Shown here one piece after another: positions 45,566-55,810 of a stretch of 64,000 nt of DNA. Position 1 is the stretch's first letter, and every line of letters starts with the position of its first letter. The stretch is from Coprinellus micaceus (Eukaryota; Basidiomycota; Agaricomycetes; Agaricales; Psathyrellaceae), in the NCBI GenBank assembly GCA_951394405.1, contig OX596346.1, positions 1,240,001 to 1,304,000 of the forward strand, given 5' to 3'. The position numbers were made by a program, and so were the translations under genes. The notes under the pieces were generated by a model. The model was not told the origin of the DNA. It ran no database searches and saw only the letters and a program-made list of their open reading frames with translations.

Positions 45566-46881
45566 CTATGCGGCAGCAACTTGCTTCATCCAAGTCTCAA
45601 CTTTCTCCTGCACGCGTCTCTGCTCCATCGCCTCTGCCCTCTCCTGTGCATCTCTGATCGTAGCCTTCAGCTGGTCCCGTGGCACCCCAATATATGGCAG
45701 AGCCATGAGCATGTCGACGGCGTCGGGGCGACCATTATAACGTGTCTGATGATCCTGTGCTTGATTCTGTGTCCTCTCGGCGGCGGAGGCTCGTTTATCC
45801 GTGATCACCTTGTAATCCGCATCCGCCGTAGTCATGACACCACCAGGGTCGAAAGTATCGTTCCAGGTCCCTGCAACGTAGTCTTCCAGTGTCTGGGTGC
45901 CGAAGTGGTGAAGTACAGCAGTAGCGTAGATGGTGTCGAAGAGAACGGCAGGGGGCCACTCATGAGTATTAGAACTCCGGAGTACAACACTAGAAGGGTG
46001 TGTAGCAGGCCTGGTACCTCCAAGTGATAAGGTATCGCCAAACCGGAAGGTATGCGCCGTGTACCTGCGCTCTGTCGGCAGGGCGGTGGGGTCGACATCG
46101 GCGGTGGTCATGGCAAAGTTGGGCGTCTACTCAATGTCAGATTCTGATTAACCCCATGGGACACAAGCAGTTGTACGCACCATTAAAAATGCAATGTGTT
46201 TACCCAACAAGGCGTGGGTATACTTGTTCAAGAAAAGGCCGTTGCGAACGCTGTCAATTTTCTCCACAATGTCCTGCCCAGTAGGGTCTCGACTACGATG
46301 CTGAGTGTATGTTTTAATGTACTGCCGCCGCCGCCAGCGCCATGGTGAGTAAGCATTGACTGAGAGTTTGAAGAGCAGCATACCGTATCACCCTTGGCGT
46401 GGGCCAGGAGATGTGCGGCGTCGCATAATATCGGTTCCACGTTTGCCAGGACACACACGCCCCCATCCCGCTCTGCAACATCGTCGCGGAATTGGGCCCT
46501 CCGGGTGGTAGCAACACTAGATGTGATGTTTGTGCGTGCAATGCTAGGACCAACCGGGAACATCCTTCGCTTCTCCTCGTCGGTGGTGTGGTAGTACAAA
46601 ATAACGGACTCGCTTGGTAGGCCAGCATCGTAGTCCACAACGCTGACCGGGTCGGAGCCGAAGGAAAGGTCACCTTCTGCTCCGACGACGACTCCAATGG
46701 CGTAGCGGATCCATTTGTACGGCCTGTGCGAGAACTGGAGTGTGGTGAGGGTCTCGAGTGGGAACGTAAGACAATGGACCCAATGCCAGTTGGAAGGGAC
46801 AATGTCGAAGTCGGTCCCAGTCGCGACAACGCGAGGAAACGAAGCGTAGACTTGAATCTCAGCGGGAGTAGTCACGGACAT
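45566..46881 (-). CDS. HNH_2-type nuclease-like protein, copy B
   Basis: Three exons (46881-46384, 46321-46181, 46126-45566) give 399 residues, the same exon lengths as copy A. The HNH core is complete (CDAAHLLAHAKGD, RNGLFLNKYTHALLG). Intron 1 is 62 nt against 52 in copy A because of an added GCC/GGC-type run next to the acceptor. From NITSSVATTRR to the end it is nearly identical to copy A. The first 110 residues instead share features with copy C (opening MS-TTP-EIQVYASFPR, RYAIGVVVGAEGDLS). Function is unknown; nuclease activity is inferred only from the motif. Confidence 0.82.
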
Positions 46882-46930
46882 GGTGAGGGTTGGAAAGAGC
46901 GTGTCTCACTCTATTCTCAACCGATTCCCA

Positions 46931-47283
46931 CCCCTGTGCTCAAATTAGCGCCGGTCTCGACAGTCATGGGTGAAACCAGTCAAAAGCTACTCCAAGAAAC
47001 GGAAGAAGAAACAGAGCTACGTCCACGATAGCTAGTGGAAAGCGGATCGAATAACCAGAGGGGCAGATCCGCGGTTGTCGAGGTATTTCTGCCCCAATGG
47101 ATACTAGCGCCCAAGGAGATGGGCGAAACAAATGTGCACCGTTCGACAAGGCTGACTCCGACGGAGAGGATGTAAGAAAAATCAAGGGTTCTACCCGATA
47201 AGCAACGGAATAACTTCAGGGGCAGGTTCGTGGTGTAGCAGTGTGTCTGCCTCCAATATACAATAACGTCCAAACGTCAAACT
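46931..47283. other. HNH copy B upstream region
   Basis: About 350 bases with the promoter side of HNH copy B, shared with copy C. A degenerate internal repeat is present: compare about 47047-47110 with 47206-47270, both starting GGAATAAC-like and containing GGGGCAG. Confidence 0.45.
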
Positions 47284-48080
47284 TCATGCTGAAGGGAACA
47301 ATTTCTCCCAGATCTCCCCAGCCGAGTACACACGCGGGAACCCCTTCTCCACGTTGTCAATTGTGTCCTGCATTCGTCACTCGAGTCAGTGCTTCAGTAT
47401 TTGTCCAAGCACACCCGACTTACCTCCAAGAGCTCTTTACCTTGTGGGTGCGTTACGTACTCCTCGTTGAACCTTTTCAGGGCCTCGATAACCTTCTCGA
47501 CACCGCACTCGCGCTCCTTCTCCATGAGGTCTACCAAATCCTTCCCTCCAACGCCAAGCTGAAGACATAGCGCAATGGCACGCACTTGCGCCAGTCCCCG
47601 CTTGCCCGTCTGAACGCAATCAAGGGCGAACAGGGCAGGGACAATGAAGCCGTGTTTCACCATCGCCCCAGATGCCAGGGTGTGGTTGTCCTGCGAGACT
47701 TGGGTCCGGGGTTTTTGGTGAAGTTGAAGTTCGAAGAGGATTGTTTTGAGGAGCTCCAGATAGTTCACGGTAAATACGTAGCTCCATGTCCTTTCGTCCC
47801 CAGCCCAATCGATCTGAGTAGCTTCGTACTCGGGGAGGAGGGGAGAAACAGCTTGTACGACTGCATCGATCGCCGCTGGGTTGGAATGGATGGTGTCAAT
47901 TATGGCCTGTGCGAGAGCGTCTGTGCACGCCGACGCTGGGTACTCCTTGACGATAGCGGAGAGGTCGAGTGAAACTCGGTCGACGGGATTCGAGGTGTTC
48001 GCGAGAAGGGGAGAGAATCGCTCGACCAGGTCCGCGCGCTGCTCCTCCCATTCGTCATCGGTCTGGACAATGACTGGCAT
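47284..48080 (-). CDS. Conserved-looking cytosolic protein, unknown family
   Basis: Two exons (48080-47424 and 47367-47284) join in phase, intron 56 nt, to 246 residues. The protein looks all-helical: MPVIVQTDDEWEEQRADLVE, IDWAGDERTWSYVFTVNYLE, ASGAMVKHGFIVPALFALD, GKDLVDLMEKERECGVEKVI, and a C-terminus KGFPRVYSAGEIWEKLFPSA. There is no signal peptide, membrane segment or catalytic motif I can name. Splicing is required to avoid the early stop after KELLEVSRVCLDKY and extends the protein by 28 residues. I do not recognise the family. Confidence 0.65.
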
Positions 48081-48636
48081 ACGGGGAAAGGATGATGTAG
48101 TTGGTCAAGTAAGAAGGTAGCTGGGATGGCAGGGACGATGGAGTTTGGTGCATCAGTGGGTCCAAGAGTGCTCCAGTCGGGGATTCCGGTGACGTTTGGG
48201 CAGTCCGCCTGGCTCTGGTCTCCGGGTGCTAAACAGGAGGGACAGGGAGTGGTTGTGCCATCCGCAGAAACCCGTCGTAAGCGTCTATGACCGGCTCCTA
48301 CGGGTAGTAATCTCGTAGGCCCGCCCAGACAGCGCTGGCTTTGGCGCCTCGGAAAAGTCAGTACGACGGGAGCGCTCGGAACAGGCACCAACAATACATA
48401 CTTATACAATATATTACAACAGAGAAAACGAAAGATGTAGGGGTACAAATAGAAAACAGCGAACGGGAAAGCGTGAAAATCGTCATGAAAATCGTCACAG
48501 CGTAGGCACACACATGCGGGTGTAACCGTCAAGCATAGTCATAGTCATAGTCATACTAGTGGTGGCCATATATTGGCCATGAAGTCTAGTCAACGCCCCG
48601 CAAGCGGGACGCCTGTCTCGTCTCAACCAACCCTCA
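48081..48636. other. Intergenic, nothing seen
   Basis: About 560 bases between two minus-strand genes. It should hold the promoter of the 47284-48080 gene and the 3' end of its upstream neighbour. A tandem CATAGT repeat is at about 48535-48556. Confidence 0.4.
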
Positions 48637-51211
48637 TCAACTGGAAGCATAACTTTCAGCGCTCCGCGCAGCCACAACCCCCACCCCCACTCCGACACAG
48701 AACCCAACCCCCACCAAACCACTCACCGCGACCCACTTCGTCTCCTTCTCAGTCTCTGCGCCCGCTTCCCGCACCTGCACTCGCCCATCTACCACAACTC
48801 CGACGAGCTCGCGCTTCTCCGAGAACTCGATCACTTCTTCCTCTGCTTGTGCGTCGGGGCATTGCTGACGCCCGCGAACGTCATAGACCGGAGACGTCGC
48901 AGCCGAAGATGAAGGGCTGAAAACGATCGTGAATGGCATCCACACCAATTTCTTCATCACATCCAAGACGCGTGTCTTTAGCGGGCCGAGCATCGAGACG
49001 GTGAAGAAGATGAGGGACGGGAGGTGCAAAGGATCGATTGCGTGTGAGTGGGTCAAAGCCATCATCCCCGCAGACGCGTCGTCGAGGTCGGCTTCCTCTT
49101 CGAACGTCGGGGCCTTCTCGTCCAACTCCCCATCGTCGCTCGTCTCGTGATATATCGGCGGAGATGGAGGGCGAGGCAACCGCCCCACCTGAGTCTGCTG
49201 GACCTCAATCCCACCTGGGGACTGTGATGAAGACCTGGACACCACTCCCGCACCCCTCTCTCCCTGAGCAGCCTTCACTCCAACCGCCACGTCTTTCGAG
49301 AGGTCGCCCATCCACTCCCTCTCCCACTTCTCCTTGTCCCACCCCCTCCATCCAAGGCCCCTCCCCTCCCCTCTTCTCAACCGATTCCGACTCCCGCTCA
49401 CACTGCGGTCCTTGATACCCTCAGGAACGAGGAGGGTGTGTGTCGATGGCCCACGTAGCCCGCGAACAACCCGTTCGACTTCTCTCCACCGCAAGAACCG
49501 CCCAGCAGCCTCCATCCTCAGCCTCGCCAGGGTTTCGGGAGAGTGGAAGAGCCCATGTTTCAGGGCAACTTCGTCTTTAGGCCTAAATGACGATAGTACG
49601 AGTGTGCCTGTACTGCTTTTCACTGCCGTAGGTTGGGCATGAGTAGAAGTCGTTGGTAGGTGTGCATAGGAGTTGTGGTGATCGATGTTAGTTTGTTGGG
49701 GTGCAGGGAGGTGTGTGGAGCTAGGGAAAGAGGAGGAGAAGCTGGATGAAGAGGATATGGGGTAGGCGGACGAGGTGCTGGCGCGGGACAGCGCGGAGGA
49801 TGGCAGGACGATGACAGGTATGTGGGGCCCTAGCGAGTCGATTATGTGTCGGTCGAGTGGCGTCAATGCTATTTGATAAGTGGACAAGTTAGACAGAGAT
49901 TGCGAGGTAGAAAGGGAAGCACACGAACATGTGGGTACTAAGATGATCAGGGCCGTGAATAGAGGTGTCGACGCCGAGCTGACGAGGTTTGCGAGGACAG
50001 ATGATGGTTGTGTGTCGGGGTGCAGAACACCTGAAACGGCGTGGAAGGGTGCCTGAACGATCTTCTTGAGGCTCTCAGCGAGCACGTTTCCCTTGAATGC
50101 CGTGAGTAACCGAGTCAAAGGAAGGGAACGAAGGACTCACATCCGTCAAGGCATCGTACCCTGGCAGCTCGCACACCTCCACATTCCGTGCGGGTTCATA
50201 CTTCTCTAAACCATGGGCATCTGCGTGCTCAACCCAATCCGTACTCGCCCTCAGAACCTTAGCCCCCGCCTTTCCAAGTAGCACCATCTCCTCCTCCTCT
50301 TCGCTCTCCACTCCTCCTCTCGCCGGGTCCTCCCACTCCCCGACCTCCACGACGTCGTCATTACCCTCCAAGAGTAGGCTCGCAACGAACCCTCTCCCAC
50401 CTCCGACCTTTGCACCCTGCCGCGCAAGAACCAGCAGCCGAACTTCGCCTACAGTCTGCCCGTAAGGCGTCGGCCTCTTCAAGGCTGGTGGGAGCGCCAG
50501 GGAGGGGATGATCAGCCCACTTGTCGCTCCGACCGCGTCACTGTAGTGCCCATGTCGATGGGGCTTCCACACCCCACGCGTCCTGCTGCTCCCGCGGTGG
50601 CTTGATGCGAGCTCGAGGGACGATGGGGAGGATTCGAGGGATGAAAGGGACGACTCGTCCTGATAAGATCGTCGAGCTCGGATCGTCCGTCGCCGTCTGT
50701 GTATTGGAGGAGGGTCTTGTGTTGGGATTGGCAGCTCCTCTGGCTGCTCGTGGTCGGAGAGATGCCGCTCGGGTCCGACACCAGGGCTTGCAGCGGCGGA
50801 GCTAAAGAAGAAGCTGCTCCCCACCGAAGGCAGGCTGGATACGGAGTCTGCGGGGCTGCTAGGTGGGCTTGGCAGCGCACTCGAGTCGGCTCCTGTCAAT
50901 CGGGGCGAAGGGGGCATCGAAGGGAGGGTGTATGACGTTCCGAGCATGCTCCCGGAGACGGTCGAGGGCATGAGGAAGGGTGGGGTGTCATTGATGGCGT
51001 TCGTGATACCTTCGGCTTCCCTTCTACTCGCTTGGATCCTCTCGAGTTCCTCCACGACGTACTCGGGCATCCCACGCACCGTTGTCGCACTCTCGCTGAT
51101 CCGCCCTGAACCCCAGCGTTCCTCCTGCGAGAGATCGTCGTGTGGAGGAGATGGCGTACGGTCAGACCCTTCGTCTAGGTCCATGTCGGCGATAGCAGCG
51201 TTCGAGTCCAT
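48637..51211 (-). CDS. Large Ser-rich protein with C-terminal membrane segment
   Basis: Exons 51211-50141, 50092-49929 and 49868-48637 join in phase. The second intron (49869-49928) is 60 nt and in frame, so it hides inside a longer open frame. The N-terminal third is acidic and Ser/Pro-rich (MDLDEGSDRTPSPPHDDLSQ). A more ordered region includes ARNVEVCELPGYDALTD, LAESLKKIVQAPFHAVSGVL and ALTPLDRHIIDSLGPHIPVI. A long charged linker leads to VLDVMKKLVWMPF and a Gly/Val-rich hydrophobic segment (VAVSGLVGVGFCVGVGVGVV) ten residues from the end. The layout is that of a tail-anchored protein of a cytosol-facing membrane such as the mitochondrial outer membrane, but the organelle is inference. I do not recognise the family. 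Confidence 0.62.
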
Positions 51212-53584
51212 TTAACTTTCGTCCTCCTCGTGTTGCCCCTGGTGCGTATCCTCGTGGCGTCGAAAGGAAAGGTGAGCACCTGCAAGAGATCAACGAGCTT
51301 CTCCGCTGGTCTGTTGATGCCGTTTAGTAAGATCCGTGGAGCAAAGTCGTCGTTAATGCTCTGGCCGTTGTGTGCCCTCGTATCTGGGGGATGGAGATGG
51401 GAGAAAGGAAAGAACAGGGCCTGCAGCACTTGCCCTGCACAATCTCGCTTGTAGCTGATGCAGCACTGCAACCGTGATACACGTGTCGAAATAGGGGCTT
51501 CTAGGGCATCTTATCTGATATAGAACGATATTGGCCCTCGAGCCTCGACTTGGACTGGACCACTGCCTTGGATAATGTTCTGAAGCGTAGGAAATGGTGG
51601 GAAACATGTTCTGGTGAGGAGGAGCCCAATTGTGCACTACCAGGGTGGCGATCAGTTCACCCAGACCAAACATGAAGACCCTAGTCGGACGGTGCCCAGC
51701 TACGGGGCCGGTTATGATGACTCTGTTGGATGACGAGCGGGGTGAGTAGGGGGAGCTGCGCCAACTTTCGAGCCTGGAACCAATGCAGAGCCCGAGAATT
51801 GCACCGATATGGAGTCGTTGGCGAACTTGTTCGAGAGGACCCGGAGGGATGTGTGACCCCCACAGGGCATAAGCTAGACGCAATTTCATGCGCTGCGCGT
51901 TTGCGCCCAGACGTAGTAGGCCAAGGGCATGGAACGCAACTGGGAAAACGGCGAACAGCCTTCGGGGGTTCTCTCATATCCCAGGAGATTTGGGAGGAGT
52001 GGTTTCCTTTTTGAACAACAATTCTCTAGCACATAATCATTCGAATAGTGGGCCAAATATATACCCCATTTGAGGGAAGCCCCGACTTCTAACCTAGCAA
52101 ACCCACTTCGAGGTCCGAGATGCAGTTCCTCGTCTTCTCTAGGGAGTCCGACCACAACTCGAAACAGTGGGCGTCCTGGTGGCGCCCCACCACTTGTGTA
52201 GCTTCTCATCCCTCCAAAAGCATCGCACCCTCCGAAACAGGAAACTCCAAAACACGAGGATGTTCACGAGGCTCGCCGTCCTTGTTTTGGAGGTGTGTGT
52301 CGCACTGAGAAGGACCTGCAAATGATGATACCCCCTTTCCCGGATCCAAGGGCGTCAGATCGATACAATACAATTGGTGGGACATTGGCATAATTAGCAT
52401 CACACACTGAATCTCCTGTGGGTTCACGGCTTTATGACCGTCCAGGTAAGTGTACGAGACATGTTCCGTGGCGGTTCCGTCTTGAGTTGGTGGTCCTGAG
52501 CTCCGCGATGGTGCTTGGACCCACGGGCCCAAACAGCAAACAACCCGGGTCAATTGGCGCGTCGATGACGCGTCTTGATTTTGCCCTTGTCTCTCTGCAC
52601 TATCAACCACATCTGGAGAGGATTCCTCACAACTCTTCCACGAGATGAACTGCGCATCCATCCATCAGTATCCTGAATGCCAATCAAAACTTCGAATGCC
52701 GACTGCGAATAAATTTCGGTCAAGTCTGAGAAGTGTGTTATCGAAGTCGGGGTCGCCCTCAGCCTTTGGGTGCTCGAGGCCGACATGATACTCTCCCGGT
52801 GGAAACTTGACCAGGACTTCTACTGCTGCTTTACTTGTTGCTCGCCAAGCTCCCGACTCGGGTGCGACGTGGATATGCTTGAGCGTCCAAGCAGGCGACG
52901 ACTGCTTGAAACCGGTGAGTGAGGTATTGCGTCTAGTGTGCGCTTTTCCCGTTGACGAAGTATCATTCAATCACAGCGGCCTTCTATGCATCTGGCTAAA
53001 GTGTGGCGCTCGCCGAGGGCCGCGAAGCATAGTCAAGGCGACCCACAGCGCTTTCATACTGTTTTTTTTTTGTTGCTAATGGAACGAGGGTTGCCAATGC
53101 AGTTCGTTCAAAGACCCCTTGATCTTGTAAAAACGTTTCTCAAACGATCGCGATTGGCTTGCTTGCACGCCGGCAACATTTCGCAAGGCCCTTCACGCCC
53201 CCCTAGTACTCCCTCGGCAGCACCGACTCTCGGGACCCATGCGAGCAGGGTATGCTTCTTTCCCCTTAAGCTAGAGGAAGAGTAATTAATCTTACTTGCA
53301 GATCTGTACTTATTAACAGCGGTAACATGTACAAGATGAATCGAACTGTCATTCTGATTCTTTCTGTCACTGTCGCGGGTTGACGAGAGCATCACTGGAA
53401 TTTCGGGCGCTTGAAGGGACAATAGGGGGCTGCGCCTTACCTTCACACATACTCCGAGGCTGACTTTACCCATGAATTCCGACTCCCCAGGCCCAGGGAA
53501 AGCTGAAGGGCGAGAGAGTGAGCGAAGATTTAAATACTCGTTACTTCGTCACAGCTCTCCAAGTATCCAAGCAAGCGCGTCGCT
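51212..53584. other. Gene-poor region with one coding-like minus-strand segment
   Basis: About 2.4 kb. A minus-strand frame at 52665-52970 contains KAAVEVLVKFPPGEYHVGLE and FAVGIRSFDWHSGY, which read like protein, but I found no in-phase partner exons. It may be a gene fragment. Nothing else is supportable. Confidence 0.35.
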
Positions 53585-53996
53585 ATGGCGCCCATGATAG
53601 TGAGGTCCATGGCTCATTTCTTGTTCTGAACACAAGCATTCGTTTATTGCAGAAAGGAAGTACGCGAACCTCAACGAAGCAGGACTCCGGTCCGACCGAC
53701 AGTGTCACCGGCGGCATTGACAACACGCAGTGGTGGGATAATCTCGACCCCACCCATCCGGTATGTCTCCGGCGTCTTGTTTTTTTTCTAAAAGAGTTCA
53801 GGTCACGGCCGCTATGTCACCTTAGGACGAATACAAGGTCACCATGAGAAATGCGACGTTGCGCAAGACGTCGTATTGCTGTTTACAACAGGTGTCTACA
53901 ACTCCAACGAGTAACCCTATCCCATCTCCCAACCCTCCTCATAAAACACACCGAGTGAGTACTAGTAATACAGAAAATAAGCCGAACCGCAGGTAG
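53585..53996 (+). CDS. Possible small three-exon gene
   Basis: A tiny first exon (53585-53599, MAPMI), then 53653-53760 and 53826-53996 join in phase 0 through two canonical introns (53 and 65 nt) to about 97 residues. The middle reads DSVTGGIDNTQWWDNLDPTH and the last exon DEYKVTMRNATLRKTSYCCL. No family is recognised. The matching phases and clean splice sites are the only support, and the 3' end could be spliced again at the GT after CLQQ. Confidence 0.35.
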
Positions 53997-54220
53997 AGTA
54001 ACTAACGCGACATTGTAACGACGTATGACAGGGTATACCGTGATAATAATGATACAGTAGGGCGCGAAAGAATCGGGGTCGAGAATACCTGCTCCAACCT
54101 GCCCGATTCTCTGCTGGATGCGGGTCAATTGCGATGCGACCGGACTATGAACGAATACTAGGGATACAGACAGACAGGCAGGCGATGCGGTACGAAACGA
54201 AACGAAACGAGAGTAGGTCA

Positions 54221-55810
54221 TCAAAGAGAGTAATGGGGCATTGGCGCCATGAACGAAGGGTAGTCCATGTTGGGTGGGATGGTATGCTGAGGCTGGTTTA
54301 CGATGCCCATCGAAGAATAGGCACAATTCAAGTCCGTATACTGTGCGGCCCCATTGAAGCTCGAGTTGGAATCCTGGTAAGCTCCAAATTGCGAAGGCGT
54401 CAAATTCGTTGACAATGACTTTTCGTGCAGGGTATAATCAGAGGGCGCCTCGGGGTTGGTGTAGCCACCGTAGCTTTCCTCGGGTAGAGAGGCGGCGCCC
54501 GCATAGTTCGGAGTTGTCGGCATGCTGCTCGTGGACGGAGAGCCCGGGCTATGACACGGTGACCAGGGTTGGCTATCGATGTAGGACGAATCAACCTGCA
54601 GCTGGGGGATGATGGAATTCGTCTGAGGGGAAGTATGGGAAGCGAACGTATGGTTCAAATGATTGGCGGGCTGTGAAAGAGAGTCGAAGCCGAAAGAAGG
54701 GAGGGACGATGTCATGCCCTGGTGGCTGTTGAAAGAAAACGAATTGAAGTCCTGGTATCCCGAACGTAAGCCGTGGCAGCTGAGCATGAAGATGGAATGC
54801 TACTCACGAATGAAGGACCGGGTTTTATTTGTTCGAAAGAGAATTGGTCCAATGGGGGCATGGTAAAGAGGGAGTGACCCTGCTCTATCTCAAGTGACGG
54901 CGTCCCAGACAGAGAAGGGGGTGCTGGCGAAGGCGAAATGGACAAGGAGGTAGCAGGGGTCGAGCGGCGCGAGCTCGAAGACGCAGAGCTGGCGCAACGA
55001 GGTTTACGCGGAACAGGAGCCTTGTGTTCTGGTATAGGAGCGGAGGAAGAACGAGAGAAGGATTGTTCCGTTATGGGCGCCTCGAAGCGCGTCACGATCT
55101 CGGGGACGTGAGTCTTGTCGAACTCAAGGATGGCACGGTCTAACTCCTTGCCTTTCTTCCCTTGGACGAGCAGCTCGGCAATCTTGGCACACCGCTTCTG
55201 GTCCTTGGGCCCTACCTCCCGCACCTTCCGCTTCCCTCCCCCTCCCTTCTTCGAATGCACGGGCTTGAAGGCGTACTGCGGAAACTTCGCCCTATGGTCT
55301 GCCTCAGCCTGCTTCGCCTTCCGATGCCAAACGCGACGCTCCTCCTCAGGAAGGTTTTGCCATGTCATTCCAATTATCTTGGACAGCGTGCTGTGGTTGG
55401 TTTCGACGCCGGTTGAAACATGTCGACTTCGAATGAAGGCCGAACGGAAGAGGATGAACGCGTTGGGAGGGCGAGGGATATAGTTATCAGGCTTCTTCCT
55501 ACCATGAACCGGCTTGCGACAGGACGACGCAGGGGTAGAAGCCTCGAAACTTCCGTCAGGAAAGAGGATTGACTCGCCCATAGGCTCGTCAGCGAGAAGA
55601 GGAGGAGGGTCGTTGAAGGTGTCGGGGGTTACGTTGGACGCGAATGCAATGCCTCCGGAGGACATGGGCGGGAAAGAGGACGTGGTTGGATTTCCAGCAT
55701 CTAATAAGCCGTTATCGGTGAGCTGGCGCTCTCAAGAGACAAAGACTCTCACCTTCACCGACGGCAGTATAGGCATTCAGCCTCGAGGGTCGCGATCTAT
55801 CGGCGGGCAT
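54221..55810 (-). CDS. HMG-box transcription factor (MATA_HMG/SOX type)
   Basis: Three exons (55810-55753, 55700-54808, 54751-54221) give 493 residues. The HMG box at about residues 80-150 carries YIPRPPNAFILFRSAFIRSR, SKIIGMTWQNLPEEERRVW and AEADHRAKFPQYAF, the sequence-specific type that bends DNA in the minor groove. A basic extension follows (KKGGGGKRKVREVGPKDQKR), probably nuclear localisation. The remainder is Ser/Pro-rich with a Phe/Gln/Asn-rich C-terminal half that may activate transcription. Basidiomycete HMG factors of this type often act in sexual development, but no such role can be assigned from sequence. The short first exon MPADRSRPSRLNAYTAVGE fixes the start. Confidence 0.85.

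Larger units (their letters stand above)
43490..46930. repeat. Inverted segmental duplication, copy B
   Basis: This is the inverted partner of 24190-27490. It carries the intact F-box gene (plus) and HNH copy B (minus), tail to tail with 160 bp between stops. The 160-bp spacer, with its TTTAAATGGCCAATAATATA segment, is shared with copy A. Confidence 0.88.

Noticed and set aside
24190..46930. Reading the inverted duplication as the arms of one giant transposon.
   Set aside because: The 16-kb interior holds ordinary unrelated genes, no target-site duplication is visible at the outer ends, and no transposase is present; segmental duplication is the simpler reading.
52206..52970. Two neighbouring minus-strand frames that might form one gene.
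   Set aside because: I could not find in-phase splice sites joining them and neither shows a family motif; recorded only as a coding-like segment.
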